This document shows positions 1-5,724 of a DNA stretch of 9,366 nt, in pieces (positions within the stretch are counted from its first letter, which is position 1; each line of letters begins with the position of its first letter). The translations under genes were made by a program, and so were the position numbers. The notes below the pieces were generated by a model, which saw only the letters and a list, made by a program, of their open reading frames with translations, did not search any database and was not told the DNA's origin. The stretch covers positions 1 to 9,366 of the forward strand of contig CALFLU010000038.1 of assembly GCA_937880125.1 (NCBI GenBank), in the 5' to 3' direction. This DNA comes from an uncultured Eubacteriaceae bacterium. GTDB lineage: Bacteria > Bacillota > Clostridia > Eubacteriales > UBA1433.

Positions 1-229
1 AACACACCCCGCAGGGTTCTTGCTCTTTTGGCTCTAGGCAGTTGAGTGCCTTGGCAAATACTTTTGCCGCAGAGGTTTTGCCCGTTCCCCGTATGCCGCA
101 AAACAGGTATGCATGAGATATGTGTCCAGTTTTGATCTGGTTTTTCAACGTAGTGGTAATATGTTCTTGGCCGATGATGTCGGCAAATTTCTTGGGTCTG
201 TATTTTCGATAGGATGCTAAGTAAGCCAT
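1..229 (-). CDS. dnaX: DNA polymerase III subunit gamma/tau, N-terminal part (cut by window edge)
   Basis: This is the first 76 residues of the clamp-loader ATPase that loads the sliding clamp onto primed DNA. The start MAYLASYRKYRPKKF and the following FADIIGQEH are the hallmark DnaX opening. A Walker A loop, GIRGTGKT, lies at residues 45-52 with catalytic Lys51. The last visible residues (Cys64, then PCGVC at 72-76) begin the Cys-x8-Cys-x2-Cys zinc module of this family. The ATG at 229-227 has a GGAGG site at 236-240, six bases away. The gene runs off the left edge, so the AAA lid, the tau C-terminus and any programmed frameshift cannot be seen. It has its own promoter, described separately. 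It lies downstream of and parallel to the holB operon, so two clamp-loader subunits are about 2.1 kb apart. Confidence 0.96.
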   Translation of the reverse strand, partial: MAYLASYRKYRPKKFADIIGQEHITTTLKNQIKTGHISHAYLFCGIRGTGKTSAAKVFAKALNCLEPKEQEPCGVC

Positions 230-235
230 TGAACG

Positions 236-240
236 CCTCC
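236..240 (-). promoter_or_regulatory. dnaX ribosome binding site
   Basis: GGAGG on the minus strand, six bases before the dnaX ATG. It fixes the start of this edge-truncated gene. Confidence 0.85.
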
Positions 241-255
241 GTCATAATCCGTTCT

Positions 256-261
256 ATTATA
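256..261 (-). promoter_or_regulatory. -10 box of the dnaX promoter (extended -10 type)
   Basis: The minus strand reads TGGTATAAT, a perfect TATAAT with the TG extension. It lies about 26 bases before the start codon, which leaves a leader of roughly 20 nt. No good -35 hexamer stands 16-18 bases upstream, so the extended -10 probably compensates. A/T-rich DNA with runs of A lies further upstream at about 305-340 and could act as an UP element. The whole gap 230-371 holds no gene, only this promoter and an imperfect palindrome. Confidence 0.7.
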
Positions 262-339
262 CCATAAAGTGCCCTGCACGTTCTCTTTGAACCGCAAATA
301 AATTTCACGCAATGTTTTGTGTTTTTTTATCTGTGTTTT

Positions 340-356
340 ATTGCGAATATTGCAAT
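340..356. repeat. Imperfect 17-base palindrome between yabB and dnaX
   Basis: The sequence ATTGCGAATATTGCAAT has complementary five-base arms (340-344 and 352-356) around a seven-base centre. It lies 16 bases past the yabB stop codon and about 80 bases upstream of the dnaX -10. As RNA on the minus strand the arms are short and are followed by A rather than U residues, so it is a poor terminator. It could be a protein-binding site or chance in A/T-rich DNA. Confidence 0.25.
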
Positions 357-371
357 GCACCTGTATTGAGA

Positions 372-1124
372 CTAACGCCTCGCAAAGGGTTGGTTTTTAT
401 GGCAAAAGTCGTTGAACTCCGCCGTGTATTGATTTTCTTTGTCATAAATAAAAAGCGGCGGCAACACATCTATCCACTCTTTGGCACCTTTGACGCCTCT
501 TATCATGAACAGATTTGATTTTTTGCCCTCTTTGGGGTATATCAGCAAGAGTTCTTTGGGTTCTATGCCATGTTGCTTCATTTGCTGCACAATTTCGGCC
601 AATCGCTGTGTTCTGTGAATCATCACAAAGCTGCCGCCTGCCTTAAGCAGCCTTTGACCACAGGCAAGCACCTGCGCCAGTGTGCAGGTCAATTCATGCT
701 TTGCGGCGGCAAGGGCTGTTTTTTCATTTACTTTTCCGTCGCTGTGCTTAATATAAGGGGGGTTTGAAAGCACCACGTCATACTTTGTCGGATGCGGTAT
801 GCAATCATCATTTCGCATATCGCCCCAAACAATATTTAAGCGATTTTGCAAACCGTTCAAGATAATGTTTTCCTGCGCCAAAGCCACAGACTCTTCGTTA
901 AGCTCAAGGCCGTCAATGCGCTCAGCATCACATTTTGCGCTGAGCAGCACGGCAATGATGCCGTTGCCGCACCCCAAATCCATGACTTTGTGCTCTTTTT
1001 TGATAAACTTTGCCGCATAGTTTGCCAGCAAAACCGCATCAACGCCAAAACAAAACAGTTCCCTGCTTTGTTTGAGTCTCAGTCCATTGATTTGCAAATC
1101 GTCAATTCGATATTTTTTTGCCAC
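372..1124 (-). CDS. yabB: tRNA1(Val) (adenine(37)-N6)-methyltransferase family protein (YabB/TrmN6-like)
   Basis: A 250-residue SAM-dependent methyltransferase. The N-terminus carries the YabB/TrmN6-type stretch FGVDAVLLANY (26-36). The SAM-binding motif I is DLGCGNG (49-55), an acidic ribose-binding residue lies in GLELNEES (72-79), and the N6-adenine catalytic motif NPPY is at 121-124. By family knowledge the E. coli member (TrmN6/YfiC) methylates A37 of tRNA1(Val). The exact target here is inferred and could be another RNA. The start is GTG at 1124-1122, with GAGGAA at 1131-1136 giving a normal spacer. Synteny with ricT, holB and tmk matches yabB of B. subtilis. The gene sits directly behind the ferredoxin terminator with no clear promoter of its own, so expression probably depends on read-through or on a promoter inside the ferredoxin gene. 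Confidence 0.9.
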   Translation of the reverse strand: MAKKYRIDDLQINGLRLKQSRELFCFGVDAVLLANYAAKFIKKEHKVMDLGCGNGIIAVLLSAKCDAERIDGLELNEESVALAQENIILNGLQNRLNIVWGDMRNDDCIPHPTKYDVVLSNPPYIKHSDGKVNEKTALAAAKHELTCTLAQVLACGQRLLKAGGSFVMIHRTQRLAEIVQQMKQHGIEPKELLLIYPKEGKKSNLFMIRGVKGAKEWIDVLPPLFIYDKENQYTAEFNDFCHKNQPFARR

Positions 1125-1145
1125 TTCTTATTCCTCACAATTTTG

Positions 1146-1184
1146 CGTAAAAACAAAATAAGACCTCTTTGCAGAGGTCTTATT
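1146..1184 (-). terminator. Rho-independent terminator of the ferredoxin gene
   Basis: A perfect 12-bp stem (1157-1168 with 1173-1184) closes a 4-nt loop. It starts 10 bases after the ferredoxin stop codon. On the minus-strand transcript the stem is followed by a U-rich tail, UUGUUUUU. The single G in the tail may permit some read-through into yabB. Confidence 0.88.
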
Positions 1185-1193
1185 CGTCTTATA

Positions 1194-1364
1194 TTATTCA
1201 GGTTGCGGCGCGTCTACCGGACACACAGCCTGACATGCTCCGCAGTCCAAGCAAGCTTCAGCATTGATTACATATTTGCCTGCACCTTCGCTGATTGCTT
1301 CAACCGGACATTCGCTTTCACATGCTCCACATGAAATACATGCGTCTGAGATTACATATGCCAT
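1194..1364 (-). CDS. 2[4Fe-4S] ferredoxin, clostridial type
   Basis: A 56-residue electron carrier. Two cluster-binding motifs are complete: Cys9, 12, 15 followed by Cys19-Pro, and Cys38, 41, 44 followed by Cys48-Pro. Each CxxCxxC triplet supplies three ligands to one cubane and the distant CP cysteine supplies the fourth ligand to the other. The size and the opening MAYVISDACISCGAC are typical of the soluble low-potential ferredoxins that serve pyruvate:ferredoxin oxidoreductase, hydrogenase and similar enzymes in anaerobes; the partner here is unknown. The ATG at 1364 follows a strong AAGGGGGT site (1373-1380). The gene forms a single-gene unit with a promoter upstream and a terminator downstream, between ricT and yabB, at the place where B. 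subtilis has yabA. Its composition resembles its neighbours and I see no sign of recent transfer. Confidence 0.96.
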   Translation of the reverse strand: MAYVISDACISCGACESECPVEAISEGAGKYVINAEACLDCGACQAVCPVDAPQPE

Positions 1365-1405
1365 TTTTAATTACCCCCTTAAGGATTTTTATTTTAACAC
1401 CGCTT

Positions 1406-1434
1406 ATTATAATCACATTCCCGACAAAACACAA
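1406..1434 (-). promoter_or_regulatory. Promoter of the ferredoxin gene
   Basis: The minus strand shows -35 TTGTGT (1429-1434), a 17-base spacer and a perfect -10 TATAAT (1406-1411), about 40 bases before the ferredoxin ATG. It lies in the 93-base gap after ricT, where I see no clear terminator. The ferredoxin mRNA can therefore start here, and could also be extended from the ricT operon. Confidence 0.75.
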
Positions 1435-1457
1435 TAGAATCTTGTTAATTTTTTATT

Positions 1458-2363
1458 TTAATTGCCAAATTCTTTCTCTAATCGTTCCAATTCTCTGATT
1501 TCTTCTTTTGTTAAATCCGCATAATCTATCTGGCGCAGCCTTTTGAGTTCTGCGACTTTGCCCAAGAGTTTGACTTCTTCGTTGTTGTATTCGCGGACGA
1601 TGTTTTCCCCTTCCTTCAGCCTGATTTGCAAGGTGCGTGCAAGCACGTTCACCTTTTCCACAACCCCTTCTCCGTCCTCAGTGAGCACCTTTGCACCGGC
1701 GGGCAGCAGCGTTTTGGCTTCACTGCGATACATGTCATATTCATATTTCAAACAACACAGCAACCTGCCGCAAATGCCGGATATTTTGCTCGGATTCAAC
1801 GACAAATTTTGTTCCTTTGCCATTTTAATCGACACGGGGTTAAAATCTCCCAGCCATTGCGAACAGCATATGGGACGTCCGCAAGGACCCAGGCTTTCAT
1901 ATAGCTTTGTTTCATCCCGCACGCCGATTTGCCTAAGCTCGATGCGGATTCTGAAAATCGCCGCCAGATCTTTGACCAACTCGCGAAAGTCGATTCTTCC
2001 GTCTGCCGTAAAATAAAAAATAATCTTTGTTTTATCAAAGGTGTATTCCGCATCAATGAGTTTCATGTCCAGTTGGTGTTTTTGTATATTTTCTTCACAA
2101 ATACACAGCGCATCTTTGGCCTTTTCTTTATTTTCCGCATATGTCTTGCTGTCTTGCGGTGTCGCTTTTCGAATCACGGGCTTAAGGGGGGCGACCAATT
2201 CTTCCTCGCTCACTTCTTTAATGTCGGTTACCGCCTCGCCATATTCCACGCCGCGCGCCGTTTCCACAATGGCATAATCACCCTTGCACAGCGCCACTTG
2301 CATCGGATTAAAATAATATATTTTTCCTGTCGCTTTAAACTTAATGCCTACTACTTGTTGCAT
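1458..2363 (-). CDS. ricT: PSP1-domain regulator RicT (YaaT), Fe-S protein of the Ric complex
   Basis: A 301-residue protein with the PSP1 core. The N-terminus reads VVGIKFKATGKIYYF and an ARGVEYG motif follows at 36-42. Six cysteines stand in two conserved blocks: GPCGRPICC (Cys161, 166, 167) and GICGRLLCC (Cys198, 203, 204). In B. subtilis, RicT (YaaT) joins RicA and RicF in a complex that carries Fe-S clusters, works with RNase Y in mRNA maturation, and supports sporulation, competence and biofilm formation. The cysteine spacing suggests the cluster site is kept. I chose the ATG at 2363, which begins MQQVVG, because AGGAG (2369-2373) lies just upstream and family members begin close to this point. 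An in-frame ATG at 2393 would add ten residues inside holB. The SD overlaps the holB stop codon, implying coupled translation. The C-terminal 30 residues are highly charged and probably helical. Confidence 0.93.
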   Translation of the reverse strand: MQQVVGIKFKATGKIYYFNPMQVALCKGDYAIVETARGVEYGEAVTDIKEVSEEELVAPLKPVIRKATPQDSKTYAENKEKAKDALCICEENIQKHQLDMKLIDAEYTFDKTKIIFYFTADGRIDFRELVKDLAAIFRIRIELRQIGVRDETKLYESLGPCGRPICCSQWLGDFNPVSIKMAKEQNLSLNPSKISGICGRLLCCLKYEYDMYRSEAKTLLPAGAKVLTEDGEGVVEKVNVLARTLQIRLKEGENIVREYNNEEVKLLGKVAELKRLRQIDYADLTKEEIRELERLEKEFGN

Positions 2364-2368
2364 ACTCT

Positions 2369-2373
2369 CTCCT
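2369..2373 (-). promoter_or_regulatory. ricT ribosome binding site, overlapping the holB stop
   Basis: AGGAG on the minus strand lies five bases before the ricT ATG and overlaps the holB TAG stop (2372-2374). It decides the ricT start in favour of 2363 over the upstream in-frame ATG at 2393. Confidence 0.75.
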
Positions 2374-3229
2374 ATCTGCTCTTGAGCAAACAATAAATTG
2401 CCTGCATAAACAGCTGGCTGTTTGTAGATGCTGTCAGCCGTCTGTCAAAAATAAAATCCAGTGTTCTTTGTATCTGCGCGCCTTGATATTTTTGTGCCAA
2501 AGCGCCGATTAATCTTTCGTATTGCCCGTTGACCAGCAACGTTTTGTTTTGCCCTTCTTGCAATTGATAAAGCAGCACATCTCTCAAAAACGCCGCCATG
2601 CACTCCGCTGCCTTAGCCGGCTCAAGCGCGGCCAGATCAGAGGCCTTTGCAAGGTGGTCTTGCATGTTGTTTTGCAACATGCTCTTCAAAAAAGAAACCG
2701 TCAATTCTATGGTGCTCTCATCCATGGCCCCGGCGCCGAAATCATAAATCTGGCACCGCGACAAAACGGTGGGATAAAAATTGTTTTTACTTTGGGCTAA
2801 CAATATAATTATAGCATAATCGTTGGGTTCTTCCAATAGTTTCAACAAACTGTTCTGTGCCGGTTTTTGCATGGTTTCGGCCTTATACACGATGTAGATT
2901 TTTTTGTCGGCTTCATAGGGCATGAGGCTGATTTCATATTGCATTTGGCGGATATGGTTGATTTTGATGCTTCCTTCGACACTGCGCAGCGCGATGATAT
3001 CTGCATGGGATTGTTCGAAAGCCTTTTGGCAATGACTGCACACCCCGCAAGGCGCATTTTTGCCCGTGCAAATGCAAGCAGCGGCAAATTCTCTTGCTGC
3101 TTTTTCGATTGTCTGCTCATCTCCGCCATGAAACAAATAGGCATGAGAGATTTTTTTGTCGGCTATGGCTTTGCTCAACGCATCTTTGATATGCTGAGGC
3201 ATATGAAGTTGTTCAAACATCTTGCTCAC
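2372..3229 (-). CDS. holB: DNA polymerase III subunit delta' (clamp loader)
   Basis: A 285-residue AAA+-fold subunit of the clamp loader. It opens the DNA polymerase III holoenzyme cluster with ISHAYLFHGG (27-36). A zinc module has Cys52, 61, 64 and 67. The motif LLKLLEEP follows at 128-135, and the SRC arginine-finger motif is at 157-159; in this family the SRC arginine acts on ATP bound by a neighbouring DnaX subunit. The P-loop position reads GGDEQTIEKAA and lacks the GKT/GKS lysine, so this subunit is probably unable to hydrolyse ATP itself. The start is GTG at 3229, whose last two bases form the start of the darA TGA stop (GTGA overlap), without a clear SD of its own, so translation is likely coupled to darA. 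An ATG three codons later (3220) is an alternative start. Confidence 0.93.
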   Translation of the reverse strand: MSKMFEQLHMPQHIKDALSKAIADKKISHAYLFHGGDEQTIEKAAREFAAACICTGKNAPCGVCSHCQKAFEQSHADIIALRSVEGSIKINHIRQMQYEISLMPYEADKKIYIVYKAETMQKPAQNSLLKLLEEPNDYAIIILLAQSKNNFYPTVLSRCQIYDFGAGAMDESTIELTVSFLKSMLQNNMQDHLAKASDLAALEPAKAAECMAAFLRDVLLYQLQEGQNKTLLVNGQYERLIGALAQKYQGAQIQRTLDFIFDRRLTASTNSQLFMQAIYCLLKSR

Positions 3230-3555
3230 AGTTTTTTAAATTCTTCCACGTCCAGCACAAACACCGTTGCACCGCCCACTTTGACATTGACATCACAAGA
3301 GACGCTGCTGCCTTCCATATAAGAATACGAAATGGGCGTGGAGACAATTTGCTCCCGCGTTTGGCAAATCGATTTGATGATTTCTTTGACCTGCCCTATT
3401 TTTTCGTCTTCCGTGCCTATCAACAGCGTGGTGTTTCCCGTGGTCAAGAACCCTCCCGTCGTGGAAAGTTTTGTCACCGAAAAGCCTTGTTCGACCAAAG
3501 CCGAAGACAGCATGGACGCATCGTCTTTTTGAATCACGGCAATAATCAATTTCAT
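3226..3555 (-). CDS. darA: Cyclic-di-AMP receptor DarA/PstA (PII-like)
   Basis: A 109-residue PII-like signalling protein. It shows the family signature TKLSTTGGFLTTGNTTLLIG (28-47), which forms the c-di-AMP pocket, and ends with GGATVFVLDVEEF. Pocket-region residues such as Thr28, Phe36, Leu37, Asn41 and Gly47 are present, while position 26 is Ser where I recall Arg in the B. subtilis and S. aureus proteins. The family forms trimers that bind c-di-AMP at subunit interfaces; the downstream target is not established. The ATG at 3555 overlaps the tmk stop (ATGA), with AAGG at 3562-3565 six bases upstream. It sits between tmk and holB as yaaQ does in B. subtilis, but yaaR, which separates yaaQ from holB there, is absent. 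Confidence 0.95.
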   Translation of the reverse strand: MKLIIAVIQKDDASMLSSALVEQGFSVTKLSTTGGFLTTGNTTLLIGTEDEKIGQVKEIIKSICQTREQIVSTPISYSYMEGSSVSCDVNVKVGGATVFVLDVEEFKKL

Positions 3556-4238
3556 TTTATGCCTTCTTTCTTCAAGAAAATTTCCAATATTTCTTTTGCA
3601 ATTTCTTCTATGCTGCGAATGGCACCTTTGTGCATGCAGTTAATTTGGGTCCATTCGTATCGTTCAATTAATTCGTTTGCGGTTTCATAGGCGCGAGTTA
3701 AATGCCTGTCGCTGGCTTCGTGAATATCCTTTTGGGCGGCACCCGTTATTTTGTTTGCCCGCTTTTCGGTCAACATTTTGGCTCCTTCGAGCGGCATGTT
3801 TAAAAAAAACACTTCATCGGGCACGGGCAGTCCATAGCGCACAAATTCCAAATCCCATACCCAGTCCAAAAAAACCTTGCGCGCCTTTGCATCGTCTACT
3901 TTCGACCCCTGGTGCAGCATATTCGCCGTGGTGTATCTGTCGGCAACGACAATGCCGCCGTTGTTGTAAAAAGTTTCATAATCCTGTTTATACGAGGCAT
4001 AGCGATCCACGGCAAAAAACGTCGAGGCCGCATAGGCATTCACCGCTTGGGGCTCATCTCCGAACGCGCCGCCCAAATACATCTTTACCAAGGCGGAGGA
4101 GTCGTTGTCATAGCGCGGATAAGAAATTTTCATGACTTGTTTATTCATTTTTTTCAGTGTTTGAAAAAAAAGTTCGCTTTGGGTTTGCTTTCCGCTCCCG
4201 TCCAGTCCTTCAAACACAATCATCTTGCCTTTTGCCAT
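3552..4238 (-). CDS. tmk: Thymidylate kinase (dTMP kinase), divergent subtype
   Basis: A 228-residue nucleoside monophosphate kinase expected to phosphorylate dTMP to dTDP for DNA synthesis. The P-loop is FEGLDGSGKQTQ (9-20). Two DRY motifs follow: FFAVDRYASYK (74-84), and VVADRYTTANMLHQG (97-111), which matches the DRYxxSxxAYQG substrate site of Tmk. The lid region carries NKITGAAQKDIHEASDRHL (162-180) instead of the usual Arg-rich bacterial lid, and the protein is slightly longer than the usual 205-215 residues. I recall this form from clostridial genomes, where it is labelled dTMP kinase or deoxynucleoside kinase. Its place between yaaO and darA supports tmk. The ATG at 4238 has GAGG at 4245-4248, and the gap to the upstream gene is 10 bases. 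A broader nucleoside kinase activity is the main alternative. Confidence 0.87.
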   Translation of the reverse strand: MAKGKMIVFEGLDGSGKQTQSELFFQTLKKMNKQVMKISYPRYDNDSSALVKMYLGGAFGDEPQAVNAYAASTFFAVDRYASYKQDYETFYNNGGIVVADRYTTANMLHQGSKVDDAKARKVFLDWVWDLEFVRYGLPVPDEVFFLNMPLEGAKMLTEKRANKITGAAQKDIHEASDRHLTRAYETANELIERYEWTQINCMHKGAIRSIEEIAKEILEIFLKKEGIK

Positions 4239-4248
4239 AATATGCCTC

Positions 4249-5607
4249 TTATTGAATCACTTTTACTTCGCCGCCATGCACACCCAAAACCGTCTGTCCC
4301 CGTTGATTGAAGCAAACCATCATTTTTGCAATTTCATCGCTGATTACTTCCCCTGGCACCAAAAGCGGAATGCCGGGCGGGTAGGGCACCACAAAATCGG
4401 CGGATATATGTCCTGCGGATTGTTGCACGCTGAGATATGCCGATTTTTGTGCAACGGCTTCCTTCATAGACATGCGTGCCGTTGCGGGCGGATAGCTGTA
4501 TTTGCTTTGTATGGTTGCATTTTTTTTATTCGGTTCTATGTCGTTGAGTGCATGGCTGAGTTTTATTATATCATCTTTTGTCGTGCCTATGCCACAGTAT
4601 GCCAAAACAAAATTGTCTGCACCATATTCCATTTCAATGTTTTTCTCGGAAAGCTGCCGCAAAACTTCCCTGCCCTCCAAGCCCTTATCCCGCAAAAAAA
4701 TTACCCACTTTGCAGGGTCATAGATTCCCTTGGGCTGCCACAATTCAAACCGCTCCCCTGCAAGCATCCGGCTAAACATTTCGCGCGATTTGGCAATGGT
4801 CGCAAAAGCCTCTCTCGCATTTTTTGCGGCATAATTGATGGCTTCTTCCAGTGAAGCCAGCAGCAAATACGATGGACTGCTCGATTGAAACAGCCGCAGA
4901 TACAAATCCAACTTTGCCCGATCAACTTTGTTTGACGCAATATGAAGCACGGCGCTTTGCGTTAGTGACGAGAGCATTTTGTGGGTACTTTGCACCACAA
5001 TATCCGCCCCTGTCCTCTCCGCCGCTATGGGATAGTCTTCGCAAAGGGCAAGGTGTGCGCCGTGGGCTTCGTCCACGAGCAAAATTTTAGCGTTATCCTG
5101 CGCCCATACGGCGATTTTTGCAATATCCGCGCAGGTGCCCAGATACGTGGGATAGGTGACAATCAACCCCGCCAGTGCATGTTTTTGTTCAGCGGCAAGA
5201 ATATCTTCCAACCTTATCGTGCCTGCCTCGGCGGGCAAAGATGCATCGGGGTAGACATACACGGGTTCGATATCTTGCAGCATCAGGCCGTGATAGACCG
5301 ACAAGTGGCTGCCGCGCGGCAAAAGAACTTTGTCCTTCGGTGAAAAGCTCGCCATAATCGACGCCAGCAAGCCGCCGCTGCTGCCGTTGACGAGCATTCT
5401 GCTCTCAGCCACTTTATAGACATCGGCAATTCGCTTTTGCGCTTGATCTATAACGCCTTGGGGTCTGTGCAGACAGTCTGTGTCTTTCAGCTCCGTCATG
5501 TCTATATATGCCAGGCCGATGGGTTCGTGCTCCATGCGTCCTTTGTGCCCCGGTGTATGAAAGCGAATGCTGTGCTGATATTTTTCAAGGTTTCCAAAAA
5601 TCGACAA
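4249..5607 (-). CDS. yaaO: PLP-dependent Orn/Lys/Arg decarboxylase family protein (YaaO-like)
   Basis: A 452-residue fold-type I PLP enzyme. It begins with IRFHTPGHKGR (14-24), a family hallmark. The PLP site includes VNGSSGG (73-79), DEAHGAH (179-185) and the Schiff-base lysine in STHKMLSS (Lys210). The C-terminal domain carries VVPYPPGIPLLVPGE (406-420), typical of this decarboxylase group. The amino acid used (arginine, lysine or ornithine) cannot be read from the sequence. In B. subtilis the paralogues are SpeA, an arginine decarboxylase of polyamine synthesis, and YaaO. It is the first gene of the tmk-darA-holB-ricT operon. The open frame extends to 5766, but the upstream part overlaps trxA and its promoter and has no family similarity. 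I chose TTG at 5607 because AAAGGA lies six bases before it and the protein then starts just ahead of the conserved motif. Confidence 0.88.
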   Translation of the reverse strand: MSIFGNLEKYQHSIRFHTPGHKGRMEHEPIGLAYIDMTELKDTDCLHRPQGVIDQAQKRIADVYKVAESRMLVNGSSGGLLASIMASFSPKDKVLLPRGSHLSVYHGLMLQDIEPVYVYPDASLPAEAGTIRLEDILAAEQKHALAGLIVTYPTYLGTCADIAKIAVWAQDNAKILLVDEAHGAHLALCEDYPIAAERTGADIVVQSTHKMLSSLTQSAVLHIASNKVDRAKLDLYLRLFQSSSPSYLLLASLEEAINYAAKNAREAFATIAKSREMFSRMLAGERFELWQPKGIYDPAKWVIFLRDKGLEGREVLRQLSEKNIEMEYGADNFVLAYCGIGTTKDDIIKLSHALNDIEPNKKNATIQSKYSYPPATARMSMKEAVAQKSAYLSVQQSAGHISADFVVPYPPGIPLLVPGEVISDEIAKMMVCFNQRGQTVLGVHGGEVKVIQ

Positions 5608-5613
5608 AATTTG

Positions 5614-5619
5614 TCCTTT
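5614..5619 (-). promoter_or_regulatory. Ribosome binding site deciding a TTG start for yaaO
   Basis: AAAGGA on the minus strand is followed by CAAATT and then TTG. No ATG or GTG in the same frame lies near the expected N-terminus. The next ATG upstream (5697) has no SD and lies upstream of the -10 box. Confidence 0.75.
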
Positions 5620-5643
5620 CCATTGCTCATAATGCTTGTGATT

Positions 5644-5649
5644 AGTATA
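5644..5649 (-). promoter_or_regulatory. -10 box of the yaaO-tmk-darA-holB-ricT operon promoter
   Basis: The minus strand reads TGCTATACT, an extended -10 with one mismatch to TATAAT, 36 bases before the TTG start. No convincing -35 lies at the right distance. The 147-base region 5608-5754 has no gene and holds this promoter and the divergent trxA promoter. Confidence 0.5.
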
Positions 5650-5718
5650 GCAAAATTTAATTCTCTTGGATATACGAAAAAAATATATCTTTTTCATGTT
5701 GCACCGTGAAAAATCTGT

Positions 5719-5724
5719 TATAAT
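5719..5724 (+). promoter_or_regulatory. -10 box of the trxA promoter
   Basis: TGTTATAAT is a perfect TATAAT with the TG extension, 30 bases before the trxA ATG. The best -35-like hexamer at the correct distance is weak (ATGTTG at 17 bases), so this is another extended -10 promoter. Confidence 0.7.

Noticed and set aside
230..371. Possible SRP RNA or tRNA near dnaX, as in some Firmicutes
   Set aside because: The gap is 142 bases with no SRP core sequence and no cloverleaf; it holds only the dnaX promoter and a weak palindrome.
312..518. 68-codon plus-strand frame starting in the dnaX-yabB gap
   Set aside because: Its start has no SD, most of it is antisense to yabB, and no homology is recognisable.
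1157..1184. Hairpin after the ferredoxin read as a plus-strand terminator
   Set aside because: No plus-strand gene lies upstream and the plus-strand tail is not a proper U run, so it serves the minus strand.
846..1334. Plus-strand open frame of 162 codons across yabB and the ferredoxin
   Set aside because: It is antisense to two well-supported genes, has no recognisable domain and no good RBS, and its low-complexity Phe/Cys-rich content is what the complement of these genes would give.
1543..2016. Plus-strand open frame of 157 codons opposite ricT
   Set aside because: Ser/Thr/Leu-rich shadow of the ricT coding strand, with no motif and no start signal.
3677..4310. Overlapping plus-strand frames opposite tmk, Arg/His/Cys-rich
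   Set aside because: These are complements of the tmk coding sequence, with a biased composition and no RBS.
4225..4854. 209-codon plus-strand frame opposite the decarboxylase, with Cys/His-rich stretches
   Set aside because: The cysteines and histidines follow from the complement of Ala/Gln/Met codons in yaaO and do not form a zinc-binding pattern.
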